DNA from: SZUA-87 sp041687805
GTDB lineage: Bacteria; Actinomycetota; Acidimicrobiia; Acidimicrobiales; Aldehydirespiratoraceae
Direction of reading: 5' to 3'
DNA length: 31,785 nucleotides
Assembly: GCA_041687805.1 (NCBI GenBank)
Contig: JBDNJK010000065.1
Coordinates: 1 to 31,785 of the forward strand
A model generated the notes under the pieces. The model had not been told where the DNA came from and did not search any database. It was given only the letters and a program-made list of their open reading frames with translations. Shown here piece after piece: positions 14,797 through 22,896 of this stretch (position 1 is the first letter of the stretch; each line of letters opens with the position of its first letter). The translations under genes were made by a program, and so were the position numbers.

Positions 14797-16217
14797 TGAG
14801 CGATCGAGACGACGCCACCCCGAGCCCTCATGGCCCTCACGGTCCGATGGTCGTGCTGCACGATCATCTCGACGGGGGAGTTCGGCCCCAGACGATCCTC
14901 GACCTGGCGGCGCTGGCCGGCATTGCCACCCCGTGCGACGATGCCAGGGCTTTGGCCAAGTGGCTCACCATCACACCGGGAATGGACTTTCGCGAGGCGT
15001 TCTCGCGTTTCGACCTGGTGATCTCGGTGATGCAGACCGGTGCGGCCCTCACACGAGTGGCACGCGAAGCCGCCACCGATCTCCGCGACGATGGTGTGGT
15101 CTACGCCGAGACGCGATTCGCGCCGCTGGCCCACACCGCCGACGGATTATCGGTTCGTGAGGTGATCACTTCGGTCAACGAGGGTTTGGCCGACGTGACT
15201 GACGATTCGTTCGGTGCCGGCCTGATCGCCTGTGCCCTTCGGGAAAGATCGGTATCGGAGTCGGTGGCCACGGCCGAAGCGGCTGTCGCACACGTCGGTG
15301 ACGGCATCGTCGGATTCGATCTTGCCGGAGGCGAAGTGGGGCATCCGGCAAGCGAACATTCGCGGGCGCTGGCGACGGCGAAAGCCGGAGGCTTGGGTAT
15401 CACGGTCCACGCGGGAGAGATGGACGGTGTCCACCAGGTGACCGACGCCCTCGATACGTGCAGCCCCGATCGAATCGGTCACGGCTGGCGTTTGATCGAC
15501 GACTGCGAGATTGCCGACGGACGGATCACAGCCCTCGGCCCGACCGCTACGCGGGTGCGAGACGCAGCCATCCCATTGGAGATTTGCCTCACCTCCAACG
15601 AGTGCCTTGGGCAGCCGGTCGAGAGTCATCCTGTGCGAATGCTCTTCGACGCCGGTTTCAAGATCACGCTCAACCCCGACGACCGCAGCATCACCACCAC
15701 GACATCGAGTCGCGAAAACTCGCTTGCCGCCTCGCTGCATGGTTTCTCGCGCCATGAGCTGTCGGCGGCCAACGAACGGGCGGCACTGTCGGTGTTCGGC
15801 CCTGAATCACTGAGGGCAACGCTTGCATCTCATGTGACCACGGGATGGGCGGCTACGCCGGCACGACTTGTTCACATGGCCCGCCGCGACGTATGGGAGG
15901 CAGCCAAAGTCGGCGGCACCTACCTTCCCGACGAATGGGGCCGCGACGGCTTCATCCATATGTCGGCTCTTCATCAAGTGCTGTCGCCTGCCAACGCCAT
16001 CTACCGTGGCGCCACCGATGTCGTGGCGCTGGTTGTCGATGCCCACATGCTGTCGAGAGCACTCGTGTGGGAGGACGGCACCGGCACCTTGGAGACATTC
16101 CCGCATCTCTACTCGGCGCTGTCGGTCGACGCGGTGCTCGCCGAGGTAGAGATGAGGCCTTCGGCCGACGGCACATTTCTGCTACCCCAAGAGCTGATTT
16201 CCGCCGTTCGTCGCTGA
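14796..16217 (+). CDS. Adenosine deaminase fused to a C-terminal DUF952 domain
   Basis: Residues about 18-350 form an amidohydrolase of the adenosine deaminase family: metal ligands H22 and H24 in HDHLDGG, ITVHAGE, DRIGHGWRL, CLTSNECLG, and ITLNPDD. These are the expected motifs for zinc-dependent deamination of adenosine or a related adenine compound. Residues about 358-473 match DUF952. The pattern is LVHMARRDVWEAA, then GFIHMS (385-390), a Q and a hydrophobic strand, and FPHLY (435-439) with DAV. DUF952 is, to my knowledge, placed with the ADP-ribosyltransferase fold. The frame is unbroken and the linker is short, so this is a real fusion. It ends 31 bases from the convergent helicase. Confidence 0.9.
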   Translation: MSDRDDATPSPHGPHGPMVVLHDHLDGGVRPQTILDLAALAGIATPCDDARALAKWLTITPGMDFREAFSRFDLVISVMQTGAALTRVAREAATDLRDDGVVYAETRFAPLAHTADGLSVREVITSVNEGLADVTDDSFGAGLIACALRERSVSESVATAEAAVAHVGDGIVGFDLAGGEVGHPASEHSRALATAKAGGLGITVHAGEMDGVHQVTDALDTCSPDRIGHGWRLIDDCEIADGRITALGPTATRVRDAAIPLEICLTSNECLGQPVESHPVRMLFDAGFKITLNPDDRSITTTTSSRENSLAASLHGFSRHELSAANERAALSVFGPESLRATLASHVTTGWAATPARLVHMARRDVWEAAKVGGTYLPDEWGRDGFIHMSALHQVLSPANAIYRGATDVVALVVDAHMLSRALVWEDGTGTLETFPHLYSALSVDAVLAEVEMRPSADGTFLLPQELISAVRR

Positions 16218-16225
16218 GGTCACGG

Positions 16226-16247
16226 GCCGACGAACTCAGAGGTCGGC
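16226..16247. terminator. Hairpin between convergent deaminase and helicase genes
   Basis: GCCGAC (16226-16231) pairs with GTCGGC (16242-16247) around a ten-base loop. ATTAAAG follows on the plus strand. It fills the short gap between two converging genes and could end both transcripts, though no long T-run is present. Confidence 0.4.
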
Positions 16248-16248
16248 A

Positions 16249-18756
16249 TTAAAGCCGGTGAATGTCGATCGGTACCACAACCGCACGCTGTTCGTTGGAT
16301 GACGCAACGAGGTCGATGGTCGCGTCGATGACCCACTCGTTGAATCCGTCGGGGTCGCAGATGGTCTGACGAATCCGGCCACTCAACATGTCGATGTTGA
16401 GCCACTGCTTGGACCTGGCATCGCCATCGATGGCGATCGACTCGTGCTCATCCCAGAAGTCGTGGAGCTGTTCGACCACGAGATCGGGTGTCCACGGCCC
16501 GGGATCGGCCAGCGAGCGAACGAGTTCACCGGCCTTGTGGCGGGCCAGCACGGTGACCCACCGGAACATCTCGTTTCGTAGCATCACCTCGAATGCCCGG
16601 CGATTGTGGGTGATATCAGGCGAGTCAGGCGGAGTGACTTCGTCGGCTTCATCGCTCGGATTACGCAGGCGTTCCCACTCATCGATCAAGCTCGAATCGA
16701 CATGGCGGATTGTGGCACCCAGCCATTCGACGACGTCATCGAGGTCCTCGGTCCGGTGCTCCTCCGGCACTGTCTGGTTGAGGGTCTTGTAGCAGTCGGT
16801 GAGGTAACGAAGAAGTAGCCCCTCGGAACGTTTTAGTCCGTAGCGATTGACGTACTGGTTGAAAGTCTCGGCGTGTTCGAGCATCTCGCGTGTGATCGAC
16901 TTCGGGCTCACCCGCTCACGGCCGACCCACGGGTGGTGCCTGGCGAAAATCTCGAACGCGGGCTCGATGAAGTCGGCCTCTGGCTTGGGCCATGTGAGCT
17001 CGTCGAGTTTCTCCATGCGCTGCTCATACTCGACCCCCTGCGATTTCAACTCGCTGACGAGGTCGCCTTTGGCCTTGTCGAGTTGGGAGAAGAGAATGGT
17101 CATCGGATCGTCGAGCACCGACTCGACAAGGCTCAGGACCTGGAGATAATGATCGGGTAGCTCCTGATCGAGAGCCGCCACTGCCTCCACAACAAACAAG
17201 GCGAGTGGCTGGTTGAGACGAAAGTCGTCTTGAAGATCGAGATTGATTCGAACCGGGCGACCGAGTTCGTCGGGCTGGTCGAGCCGTTCGATGATGTCTG
17301 CCTCCACCAACGAACGGAACACCGCTACCGCGCGCCTGATGTGGCGTCGCTGATTCTTGCGAGTCTCATGATTATTGGTGAGCAGATTCTTCATGGCCGA
17401 GCAGCCATCGCCAGGACGGTCGAGCATGTTGAGAAGCATGGAGTGGCTCACCGAGAAGCTGGAGGTGAGAGTCTCCGGGCGGCCGTTCTGAAGTCGGGCC
17501 AGCGTGTCGCCATCCCAGTGGACGTATCCCTTCTCTGGCGGTTTGCGCTTGACCAACTTTCGTTTCTTCTTGGGATCTGCTTCGGCCTTCGCTGCGGCCT
17601 TCTTATTCTCGACCACATGCTCGGGTGCCTGCACCAACACCGAGCCGGCGGTGTCGAAACCCTTGCGCCCAGCCCGGCCGGCGATCTGCTGGAAGTCGCG
17701 CACGGTCAGCACGCGTACTCGGCGGCCGTCGTATTTACAGAGTTGGGTGAAGAGCACCGTTCGAATCGGCACGTTTATGCCCACCCCGAGGGTGTCGGTG
17801 CCGCAAATGAGTTTGAGCAATCCCTGTTGGGCCAGCTTCTCGATCAGCAGCCGGTACTTGGGGAGAAGCCCAGCGTGGTGCAGACCGATGCCGGCCATGA
17901 CGAATCGGCGAAGATCCTTGCCGATGGGTGTGTCGAACCGGAAACCCCCGATGGCCGCCTTGACCGCGGCCTTCTCATCCTTGGTGAGCACATCGAGGCT
18001 GGTGAGGCTCTGAGCGCGGGCCGCGGCGTCCTTCTGGGTGAAATGAACGACATATGCCGGCACGCGTCCGGATGAGAGAAGATCACCGATCGAATCGAGC
18101 AGAGTCGATTCCCGATATTCGAAATCGAGCGGAACCGGACGCTCGGCGTTGTCGACGAGCGTGGTCTGCCTGCCGTTGCGTGAGGTGAGATCGTCGCGCA
18201 GGAACGCGGTGTCGCCGAGCGTGGCCGACATCAGCAGGAACGCCGCGTTTGGCAACTCGAGCAGCGGAACCTGCCATGCCCACCCCCGATCCCGGTCGGC
18301 GTAATAGTGGAACTCATCCATCACCACCAGATCTGCTCTGGTGTCGGCGCCGGTGTGTAGCGACATGTTGGCGAGGATCTCAGCGGTGCAGACAATGACC
18401 GGAGCAGACGAGTTGACGCTGGCATCACCGGTGATCATCCCGACATTGTCGGCACCGAGCTGGTGGGTCATCTCGAAGAACTTCTCGCTGACGAGTGCTT
18501 TGACCGGGGCCGTGTAGAAGGCCCGTTTACCGGCCGCGACCATTGCGAACGCGCCGGCCAGACCAACTAGCGACTTTCCGGATCCGGTGGGTGTCGCCAA
18601 CACCACGTTGTCGCCACTCAAGAGAGACATGATGGCCTCTTCCTGGTGTGGATATGGCTGAATACCGGTTGCTTCGGCCCACTCGAGAAATGCCATGAGC
18701 AGGTTGTCGTCGGACACCTCGTCGGGGAGGTAGTCGATGAGTCGACGAGTTGTCAC
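16249..18756 (-). CDS. Ski2-like DEAD/DEAH helicase with DUF3516 C-terminus
   Basis: An 835-residue superfamily 2 RNA or DNA helicase. Walker A ATPTGSGKS is at residues 54-62, APVKAL at 83-88, and the Walker B box reads DEFH (147-150), not the commoner DEVH. SAT is at 177-179 and motif VI QIAGRAGRKG is in the second RecA domain. The rest is the long helical DUF3516 region known in actinobacterial helicases of this size. The start is GTG 18756 without a Shine-Dalgarno; it overlaps the stop of a 23-codon leaderless ORF in GTGA. It is likely a cytoplasmic helicase in RNA turnover or repair, but the role is not established. Confidence 0.92.
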   Translation of the reverse strand: MTTRRLIDYLPDEVSDDNLLMAFLEWAEATGIQPYPHQEEAIMSLLSGDNVVLATPTGSGKSLVGLAGAFAMVAAGKRAFYTAPVKALVSEKFFEMTHQLGADNVGMITGDASVNSSAPVIVCTAEILANMSLHTGADTRADLVVMDEFHYYADRDRGWAWQVPLLELPNAAFLLMSATLGDTAFLRDDLTSRNGRQTTLVDNAERPVPLDFEYRESTLLDSIGDLLSSGRVPAYVVHFTQKDAAARAQSLTSLDVLTKDEKAAVKAAIGGFRFDTPIGKDLRRFVMAGIGLHHAGLLPKYRLLIEKLAQQGLLKLICGTDTLGVGINVPIRTVLFTQLCKYDGRRVRVLTVRDFQQIAGRAGRKGFDTAGSVLVQAPEHVVENKKAAAKAEADPKKKRKLVKRKPPEKGYVHWDGDTLARLQNGRPETLTSSFSVSHSMLLNMLDRPGDGCSAMKNLLTNNHETRKNQRRHIRRAVAVFRSLVEADIIERLDQPDELGRPVRINLDLQDDFRLNQPLALFVVEAVAALDQELPDHYLQVLSLVESVLDDPMTILFSQLDKAKGDLVSELKSQGVEYEQRMEKLDELTWPKPEADFIEPAFEIFARHHPWVGRERVSPKSITREMLEHAETFNQYVNRYGLKRSEGLLLRYLTDCYKTLNQTVPEEHRTEDLDDVVEWLGATIRHVDSSLIDEWERLRNPSDEADEVTPPDSPDITHNRRAFEVMLRNEMFRWVTVLARHKAGELVRSLADPGPWTPDLVVEQLHDFWDEHESIAIDGDARSKQWLNIDMLSGRIRQTICDPDGFNEWVIDATIDLVASSNEQRAVVVPIDIHRL

Positions 18757-18824
18757 GCGGCAGGAGACAGCGACAAGTGTGACTCACACGGTTCTTCGAT
18801 GGTGGCGATTTCGATCAGAGCCAT
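18753..18824 (-). CDS. Leaderless 23-codon leader ORF of the helicase gene
   Basis: ATG 18824 starts MALIEIATIEEPCESHLSLSPAA and ends in TGA that overlaps the helicase GTG (GTGA, 18753-18756). TAGAGT lies exactly seven bases before the ATG, so the mRNA should begin at this ATG. The helicase GTG has no ribosome site, so it is probably reached by coupling. The peptide has one Cys and is acidic in its first half. I know no match. Confidence 0.6.
   Translation of the reverse strand: MALIEIATIEEPCESHLSLSPAA
18777..18789. promoter_or_regulatory. 13-base palindrome GTGTGA-C-TCACAC
   Basis: A perfect six-base inverted repeat around one base. It lies within the leader ORF and 21 bases upstream of the helicase GTG. 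TGTGA/TCACA half-sites recall CRP-type sites, but the spacing of one base does not fit CRP. It may be a regulator site or chance. Confidence 0.3.
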
Positions 18825-18831
18825 GACGCGA

Positions 18832-18837
18832 ACTCTA
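18832..18837 (-). promoter_or_regulatory. -10 box for helicase leader ORF
   Basis: TAGAGT on the minus strand, then TCGCGTC, then ATG 18824. The seven-base spacing is the same as at the leaderless genes. Confidence 0.55.
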
Positions 18838-18897
18838 GGCGTCGACTGGAGGATCCATCGAAACACTTTGGGCGGTCTGATCTGATTCATCATAAAT

Positions 18898-18914
18898 ATG
18901 ACCATGTAGGTCAT
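18898..18914 (+). promoter_or_regulatory. Inverted repeat ATGACC-ATGTA-GGTCAT upstream of metY
   Basis: A perfect six-base inverted repeat with five bases between, in the otherwise A/T-rich upstream region of metY. TTGGGC at 18868 with 17 bases to CATAAA (18891) is a possible promoter just before it, which would put the repeat at the transcript start, a repressor-like position. Downstream, GTCGG-AGAG-CCGAC (18945-18958) can form a hairpin nine bases before the ribosome site. No known riboswitch is recognised. Confidence 0.4.
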
Positions 18915-18976
18915 CATTTGGACCGCTACGGTTGGCGGCGACAAGTCGGAGAGCCGACGCTCCAGTGGAGGACAAC

Positions 18977-20287
18977 ATGACCAACAAACTCGGATTCGAA
19001 ACTCGCCAGATTCACGCCGGGCAAACACCTGACTCGGCAACCAACGCTCGAGCCGTACCGATCTACCAGACCACCTCGTTCACGTTCAACAGCACCGAGC
19101 ATGCGGCCAACCTCTTCGGTCTGACGGAGATGGGCAATATCTACTCACGGATCATGAACCCGACGCAGGGTGTCTTCGAAGCCCGCATGTCGGCACTCGA
19201 GGGAGGCACCGAGACAGCGGTTGGTATACCGGGCGCACTCGCCGTTGCCTCTGGCCAGGCCGCGGAAACCATCGCCATCCTCAACCTGGCCCAGAGCGGC
19301 GACCATGTCGTTGCCTCAGCCGCGCTCTACGGCGGCACATTCAATCTTCTGCGCCACACGCTGCCCAAGATGGGGATCGATGCCACCTTCGTCGACGACC
19401 CCGATGATCTCGATGCCTGGCGGAGTGCAGTTCAACCCAACACCAAGGCCTTCTACGGCGAGGTGCTCGCCAACCCGCGCAACAACGTTCTCGACATCGC
19501 AGGAGTGTCGGCGGTTGCCCACGAAGCCGGCGTTCCACTCATCGTCGACAACACCGTCACGACCCCGTGGCTGGTCCGGCCATTCGAACATGGCGCCGAC
19601 ATCGTGGTTCATTCGGCCACCAAATACATCGGCGGGCACGGCACCTCCATCGGTGGTGTCATCGTCGACGGCGGAACCTTCGACTTCGGCGCCAACGACA
19701 AATTCCCCGGACTGACCGATCCGGATCCCAGCTACAATGGCCTTGCCTACTGGCCGGCCCTCGGGGCTGGTGCCTACATCATCAAGGCGCGGGTGCAGCT
19801 GTTGCGCGACCTCGGCGCGGCCACCACGCCGTTCAATTCGTTCCTGTTCCTTCAGGGGCTGGAGACCTTGAGCCTCCGGATGGAACGGCACTGCGAAAAC
19901 GCTACGGCGGTCGCCGAGTGGCTTTCAAATCAGCCGCAGGTCGCTGAGGTATTTCATCCCTCGCTTGCCGCGAGCCCTTGGCATGATCGACTCACCGAGC
20001 TGGCGGGTGGACGCGGATATGGCGCGCTTCCTGCGTTCGAGCTGAAGGGTGGCGTTGACGCGGGTCGCAAGTTTGTGGAGGCGCTGGAGCTGCACAGCCA
20101 CGTGGCCAACATTGGTGACGTCAAAAGCCTGGTTATCCACCCGGCCAGCACTACTCACAGCCAGCTGAACCCTGAAGAGCAGGTCGCAGCTGGTGTGACG
20201 CCAGGGCTCGTGAGGCTGTCGGTGGGCATCGAGACCATCGACGACATCATCGCCGACCTCGAGTTGGGGTTGCGAACAGCCGGCTGA
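18977..20287 (+). CDS. metY: O-acetylhomoserine sulfhydrylase (aminocarboxypropyltransferase)
   Basis: PLP enzyme that joins O-acetylhomoserine with sulfide to give homocysteine in methionine synthesis. The 436-residue length is normal for MetY, which is longer than MetB/MetC. It begins GFETRQIHAGQ, has PIYQTTSF, YSRIMNPTQGVFE, and SATKYIGGHG with PLP-binding Lys216. The C-terminus has PASTTHSQL and the GLVRLSVGIE signature of the Cys/Met PLP family. GGAGG five bases before ATG 18977 fixes the start over an upstream in-frame start. It is monocistronic and converges on the HerA-like gene with a 21-base gap. Confidence 0.95.
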   Translation: MTNKLGFETRQIHAGQTPDSATNARAVPIYQTTSFTFNSTEHAANLFGLTEMGNIYSRIMNPTQGVFEARMSALEGGTETAVGIPGALAVASGQAAETIAILNLAQSGDHVVASAALYGGTFNLLRHTLPKMGIDATFVDDPDDLDAWRSAVQPNTKAFYGEVLANPRNNVLDIAGVSAVAHEAGVPLIVDNTVTTPWLVRPFEHGADIVVHSATKYIGGHGTSIGGVIVDGGTFDFGANDKFPGLTDPDPSYNGLAYWPALGAGAYIIKARVQLLRDLGAATTPFNSFLFLQGLETLSLRMERHCENATAVAEWLSNQPQVAEVFHPSLAASPWHDRLTELAGGRGYGALPAFELKGGVDAGRKFVEALELHSHVANIGDVKSLVIHPASTTHSQLNPEEQVAAGVTPGLVRLSVGIETIDDIIADLELGLRTAG

Positions 20288-20308
20288 ATCGGGGTCGTCA
20301 GCGCACGC

Positions 20309-22729
20309 TCACTCGGTGGGAATCCACACCAACTGAAGATCCTCGATCGTGATATCGGTCTTTTCGAGGGCCACCTCGCGCTCGACGATCACATCGGCAA
20401 CGCCCTCCCACTCATCACGGATCTCTGCCAACGAGTCTTCCACCGCGTTGGCGAGATCTTCGAGCTTGTCAACATTTTCCTCAAGCCGGTTTTTGGCCGA
20501 CTCGACGCGCTGAGCGGCATTGGAGGTCATCCGTCGTTTGCCTGAGGCTCTGCGAAGCCCGCCCATGAGGCTTCGTGAGCTCTTGCGACCGCCCAGCAGG
20601 CCCCCAAACGAGATCCATGGCACCGCTATCTCGTTGCGCTTGCGGTCTTTGGTGTCGGCTTGGAGCTCACGGATACGGTCTTCGGCTTTGCTGATCGCCA
20701 CCTTTACCCGGTCCTGCTTCTTGGCCATTGTCTCCCGGAGCTTGTCGGCTTCTGCGTCGGCATGGTCGTCGGCGGCCTTGCTGCAACGCTGTTCGAAGTC
20801 GCCCCTTTCTTCGCCCACCCGTGAGTAGAGCTTGAGGCCGGGGTTGGCGAATAGATGAAGCGTTTCCTCACGGTAGAGACGGTCCTTCAAGGCGGCTTGG
20901 GCCTTGGTGAAGAAGGTTTTGGTGTGAATCTTGGCATCTGGCACGACGTAGACGGCATCTGCGGGTGAGTCGGCCCTGAGGTCGCGGTCGTCGTAGTCGG
21001 CGTGTTGGAAATCGTCGCCACCGACGGTGACCGACAGCGGGGAGGCGATCGCCTCCCACTCACTTTCGTGGCGTAAGTCGTCGGCCGATTCGTCGAACAG
21101 CAGGCGCACGCGGCACACCAAAGAGGCGACCATTCGGCGACCACCGGGTGTCGCTCCTTGGTCGGCGGCCCACTCAGCTGCAGGGTCGGCATACGCCACC
21201 GACACGCCGTCGGCCACTTCAGGAGCGACGGTTGTCTCATCATCGGCAAGTTCGGGAGCGACGGTTGTCTCGTTATCGCCATCATCGGCGGGTGCGGATT
21301 CGCCTTGGGCGACAACAGCCGCACGGCGCGACTCCATAAGGGTGGAGATCTGGTCGCGTGTGAGCGGGCCGGGCAGGTACGACATGGCCCAGCGAGTGCC
21401 AAAGGTCGTGGGAGCGCTGCCTCTTGTCGTGTGGAGCAGGAACTTCCGTTTGCCAAGCCCGCCGATCACATTGCTGATCGAGTCGATGTCGACGTCTCCG
21501 CCAGCCGAACGCATGCCATCGAGCAACCGGGCTTTGTCTCGTTCGGTCTGCAGTCGTCCGATCATCCATGTGCCGGCGTTGCTGATCGCCTTGTAGTCGA
21601 GGTCGACGGGATTCTGCGTGGAGAGAACCATGCCCACGCCATATGCGCGGGCCTGCTTCAGGATGGTGAGAATCGGCCGTTTGGCTGGTGGCTCAGCCGT
21701 CGGTGGCACGAATCCGAATACCTCGTCCATGTAGATGAGCACCCGCAGATCTGGACTGCCGGGCTGCGACCTCATCCATGTGACCATTTTCGACAGTACC
21801 AGCGTGACCACAAATTGGCGTTCGTCGTCGCTCAGGTGAGCGATCGACACGATCGCGGCGCGAGGTCGGCCGTCGGCCCCATGGAGCATCGCCTCAATGT
21901 CGAGTGCATCGCCCTCGCCCCAGGAGGCAAAAGCTGGTGAGGCCAACAGGCCGTTGAGCTTCATAGCCAACGCTGTTCGATCCGCCGGTGGGAAGAACGT
22001 GTCGAGTTGGATGACCCCGAGCTTTCGCATCGGAGGGTCTTGGACTTGGGCAATCAAACGTGCCAGATCCATGGGGGTACCCGTCGCCCAGGCGTTGCTG
22101 ACCAGGTTGGCCAGCAGCACGTGCTCGCGACCCGCCAGCGGATCCGATCGGACGCCGACCAGGCCGAGCAATCCCTGGATCAGGCCGTCGATCTCGTCTT
22201 GTAGAGCTTCAGCGTCGACAGCACCGGCGGGCGGTGACATGTCGCCGATGATGTTGAGGGGAACCCCGGATCGTGACCCGGGCGTGTAGATGGTGAAATC
22301 GGCAGCGTTGACGTATCCGGAGATTCGGTCCTTACCAATGCCGGAGTTCCCGAGACCGGATTCCCACATTGAGGCAGTCGATGCCGCCAACTCATCTGGC
22401 GTGACGTTGTCTCGTTCGGCTTGGCCCTCGTTGATCCACGGACGGAAATCGCTGGGGGTCAGATCAGGAAATGCAAGCAACAGATTTCCCATGTCGCCCT
22501 TCGGATCAATGACAAGGGCAGGGATCCCCTGCAGGAGTGCCTCTTCGAGCAAACAGATGCCGAGGCCGGTCTTTCCTGAACCCGTCATTCCAACGATCAC
22601 GCCATGCGTGGTGAGATCGGCGGCCTCGTAGATGACCTTCTCATCGCCGGTCGGATCGCCGGTGTCCGGGTCGATCACGGGCCCCAAATAGAGATGGCCG
22701 GCTGCGACTTCCACGGTGCTGGTCTGCAC
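20309..22729 (-). CDS. HerA-like (DUF853/DUF87) ATPase with a coiled-coil C-terminus
   Basis: An 806-residue RecA/FtsK-type ATPase of the HerA group. Walker A GMTGSGKT is at residues 47-54, followed by ALVIDPKGD. The Walker B strand ends at about 334-336 in YMDEV, with LILKQ-like ARAYGVGMVLSTQNP after it. From about residue 480 it has an acidic tandem repeat, then a charged long helical region (EADKLRETMAKKQD... to VEDSLAEIRDEW) that is probably coiled coil. HerA relatives pump DNA or work with nucleases; no NurA partner gene is nearby. The start GTG is supported by GAGGTG upstream. The coiled-coil extension makes it much longer than archaeal HerA. Confidence 0.88.
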   Translation of the reverse strand: MQTSTVEVAAGHLYLGPVIDPDTGDPTGDEKVIYEAADLTTHGVIVGMTGSGKTGLGICLLEEALLQGIPALVIDPKGDMGNLLLAFPDLTPSDFRPWINEGQAERDNVTPDELAASTASMWESGLGNSGIGKDRISGYVNAADFTIYTPGSRSGVPLNIIGDMSPPAGAVDAEALQDEIDGLIQGLLGLVGVRSDPLAGREHVLLANLVSNAWATGTPMDLARLIAQVQDPPMRKLGVIQLDTFFPPADRTALAMKLNGLLASPAFASWGEGDALDIEAMLHGADGRPRAAIVSIAHLSDDERQFVVTLVLSKMVTWMRSQPGSPDLRVLIYMDEVFGFVPPTAEPPAKRPILTILKQARAYGVGMVLSTQNPVDLDYKAISNAGTWMIGRLQTERDKARLLDGMRSAGGDVDIDSISNVIGGLGKRKFLLHTTRGSAPTTFGTRWAMSYLPGPLTRDQISTLMESRRAAVVAQGESAPADDGDNETTVAPELADDETTVAPEVADGVSVAYADPAAEWAADQGATPGGRRMVASLVCRVRLLFDESADDLRHESEWEAIASPLSVTVGGDDFQHADYDDRDLRADSPADAVYVVPDAKIHTKTFFTKAQAALKDRLYREETLHLFANPGLKLYSRVGEERGDFEQRCSKAADDHADAEADKLRETMAKKQDRVKVAISKAEDRIRELQADTKDRKRNEIAVPWISFGGLLGGRKSSRSLMGGLRRASGKRRMTSNAAQRVESAKNRLEENVDKLEDLANAVEDSLAEIRDEWEGVADVIVEREVALEKTDITIEDLQLVWIPTE
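21211..21276 (-). repeat. Two tandem 33-base units in the HerA-like gene
   Basis: Two adjoining 33-base copies, most alike in a run of 17 identical bases. They encode an 11-residue repeat around ETTVAPE[LV]AD within the acidic linker between the ATPase and coiled-coil parts. It is in frame, so copy changes would be tolerated. Confidence 0.85.
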
Positions 22730-22752
22730 TTACTGCCACCTCGTCGAATCGG

Positions 22753-22781
22753 GTTCGATGGATCGATCGGGTCGAACTGTA
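22753..22781 (-). promoter_or_regulatory. Possible promoter of the HerA-like gene with an inverted repeat
   Basis: TACAGT (22781-22776, minus strand) lies 46 bases upstream of the GTG start. GTTCGA (22753-22758) and TCGAAC (22772-22777) form an inverted repeat with 13 bases between, which overlaps the end of the hexamer. The leader would carry the GAGGTG ribosome site. Confidence 0.35.
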
Positions 22782-22814
22782 GTGGAGCCCGCTGGTGCCA
22801 CGTAGGTGAACGCG

Positions 22815-22858
22815 ACACCGGCGAGACCCGAACCCGAAGGCGTGGATCTCGCCGGTGT
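22815..22858 (-). terminator. 12-base perfect stem between thiolase and HerA-like genes
   Basis: ACACCGGCGAGA (22815-22826) is the exact reverse complement of TCTCGCCGGTGT (22847-22858), with a 20-base loop. It lies 38 bases beyond the thiolase stop and upstream of the next gene's -10 box. It is very stable and G/C-rich, but lacks a T-run on either strand. Most likely it ends the thiolase transcript; an RNA-processing role is possible. Confidence 0.55.
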
Positions 22859-22896
22859 GGCGAAACATTGATCTATCGAGGCGAACCTCGGATTGA

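Noticed and set aside
15147..15755. A 202-codon minus-strand frame inside the adenosine deaminase gene
   Set aside because: Entirely antisense to motif-bearing deaminase sequence and without any recognisable domain.
18777..18789. A CRP/FNR binding site
   Set aside because: Half-sites TGTGA and TCACA are there, but the gap is one base rather than six; listed only as a palindrome.
18757..18976. A SAM riboswitch before metY
   Set aside because: I could not find the paired helices and conserved core of a SAM-I, SAM-II or SAM-IV element; only a protein-operator-like repeat and one small hairpin are visible.
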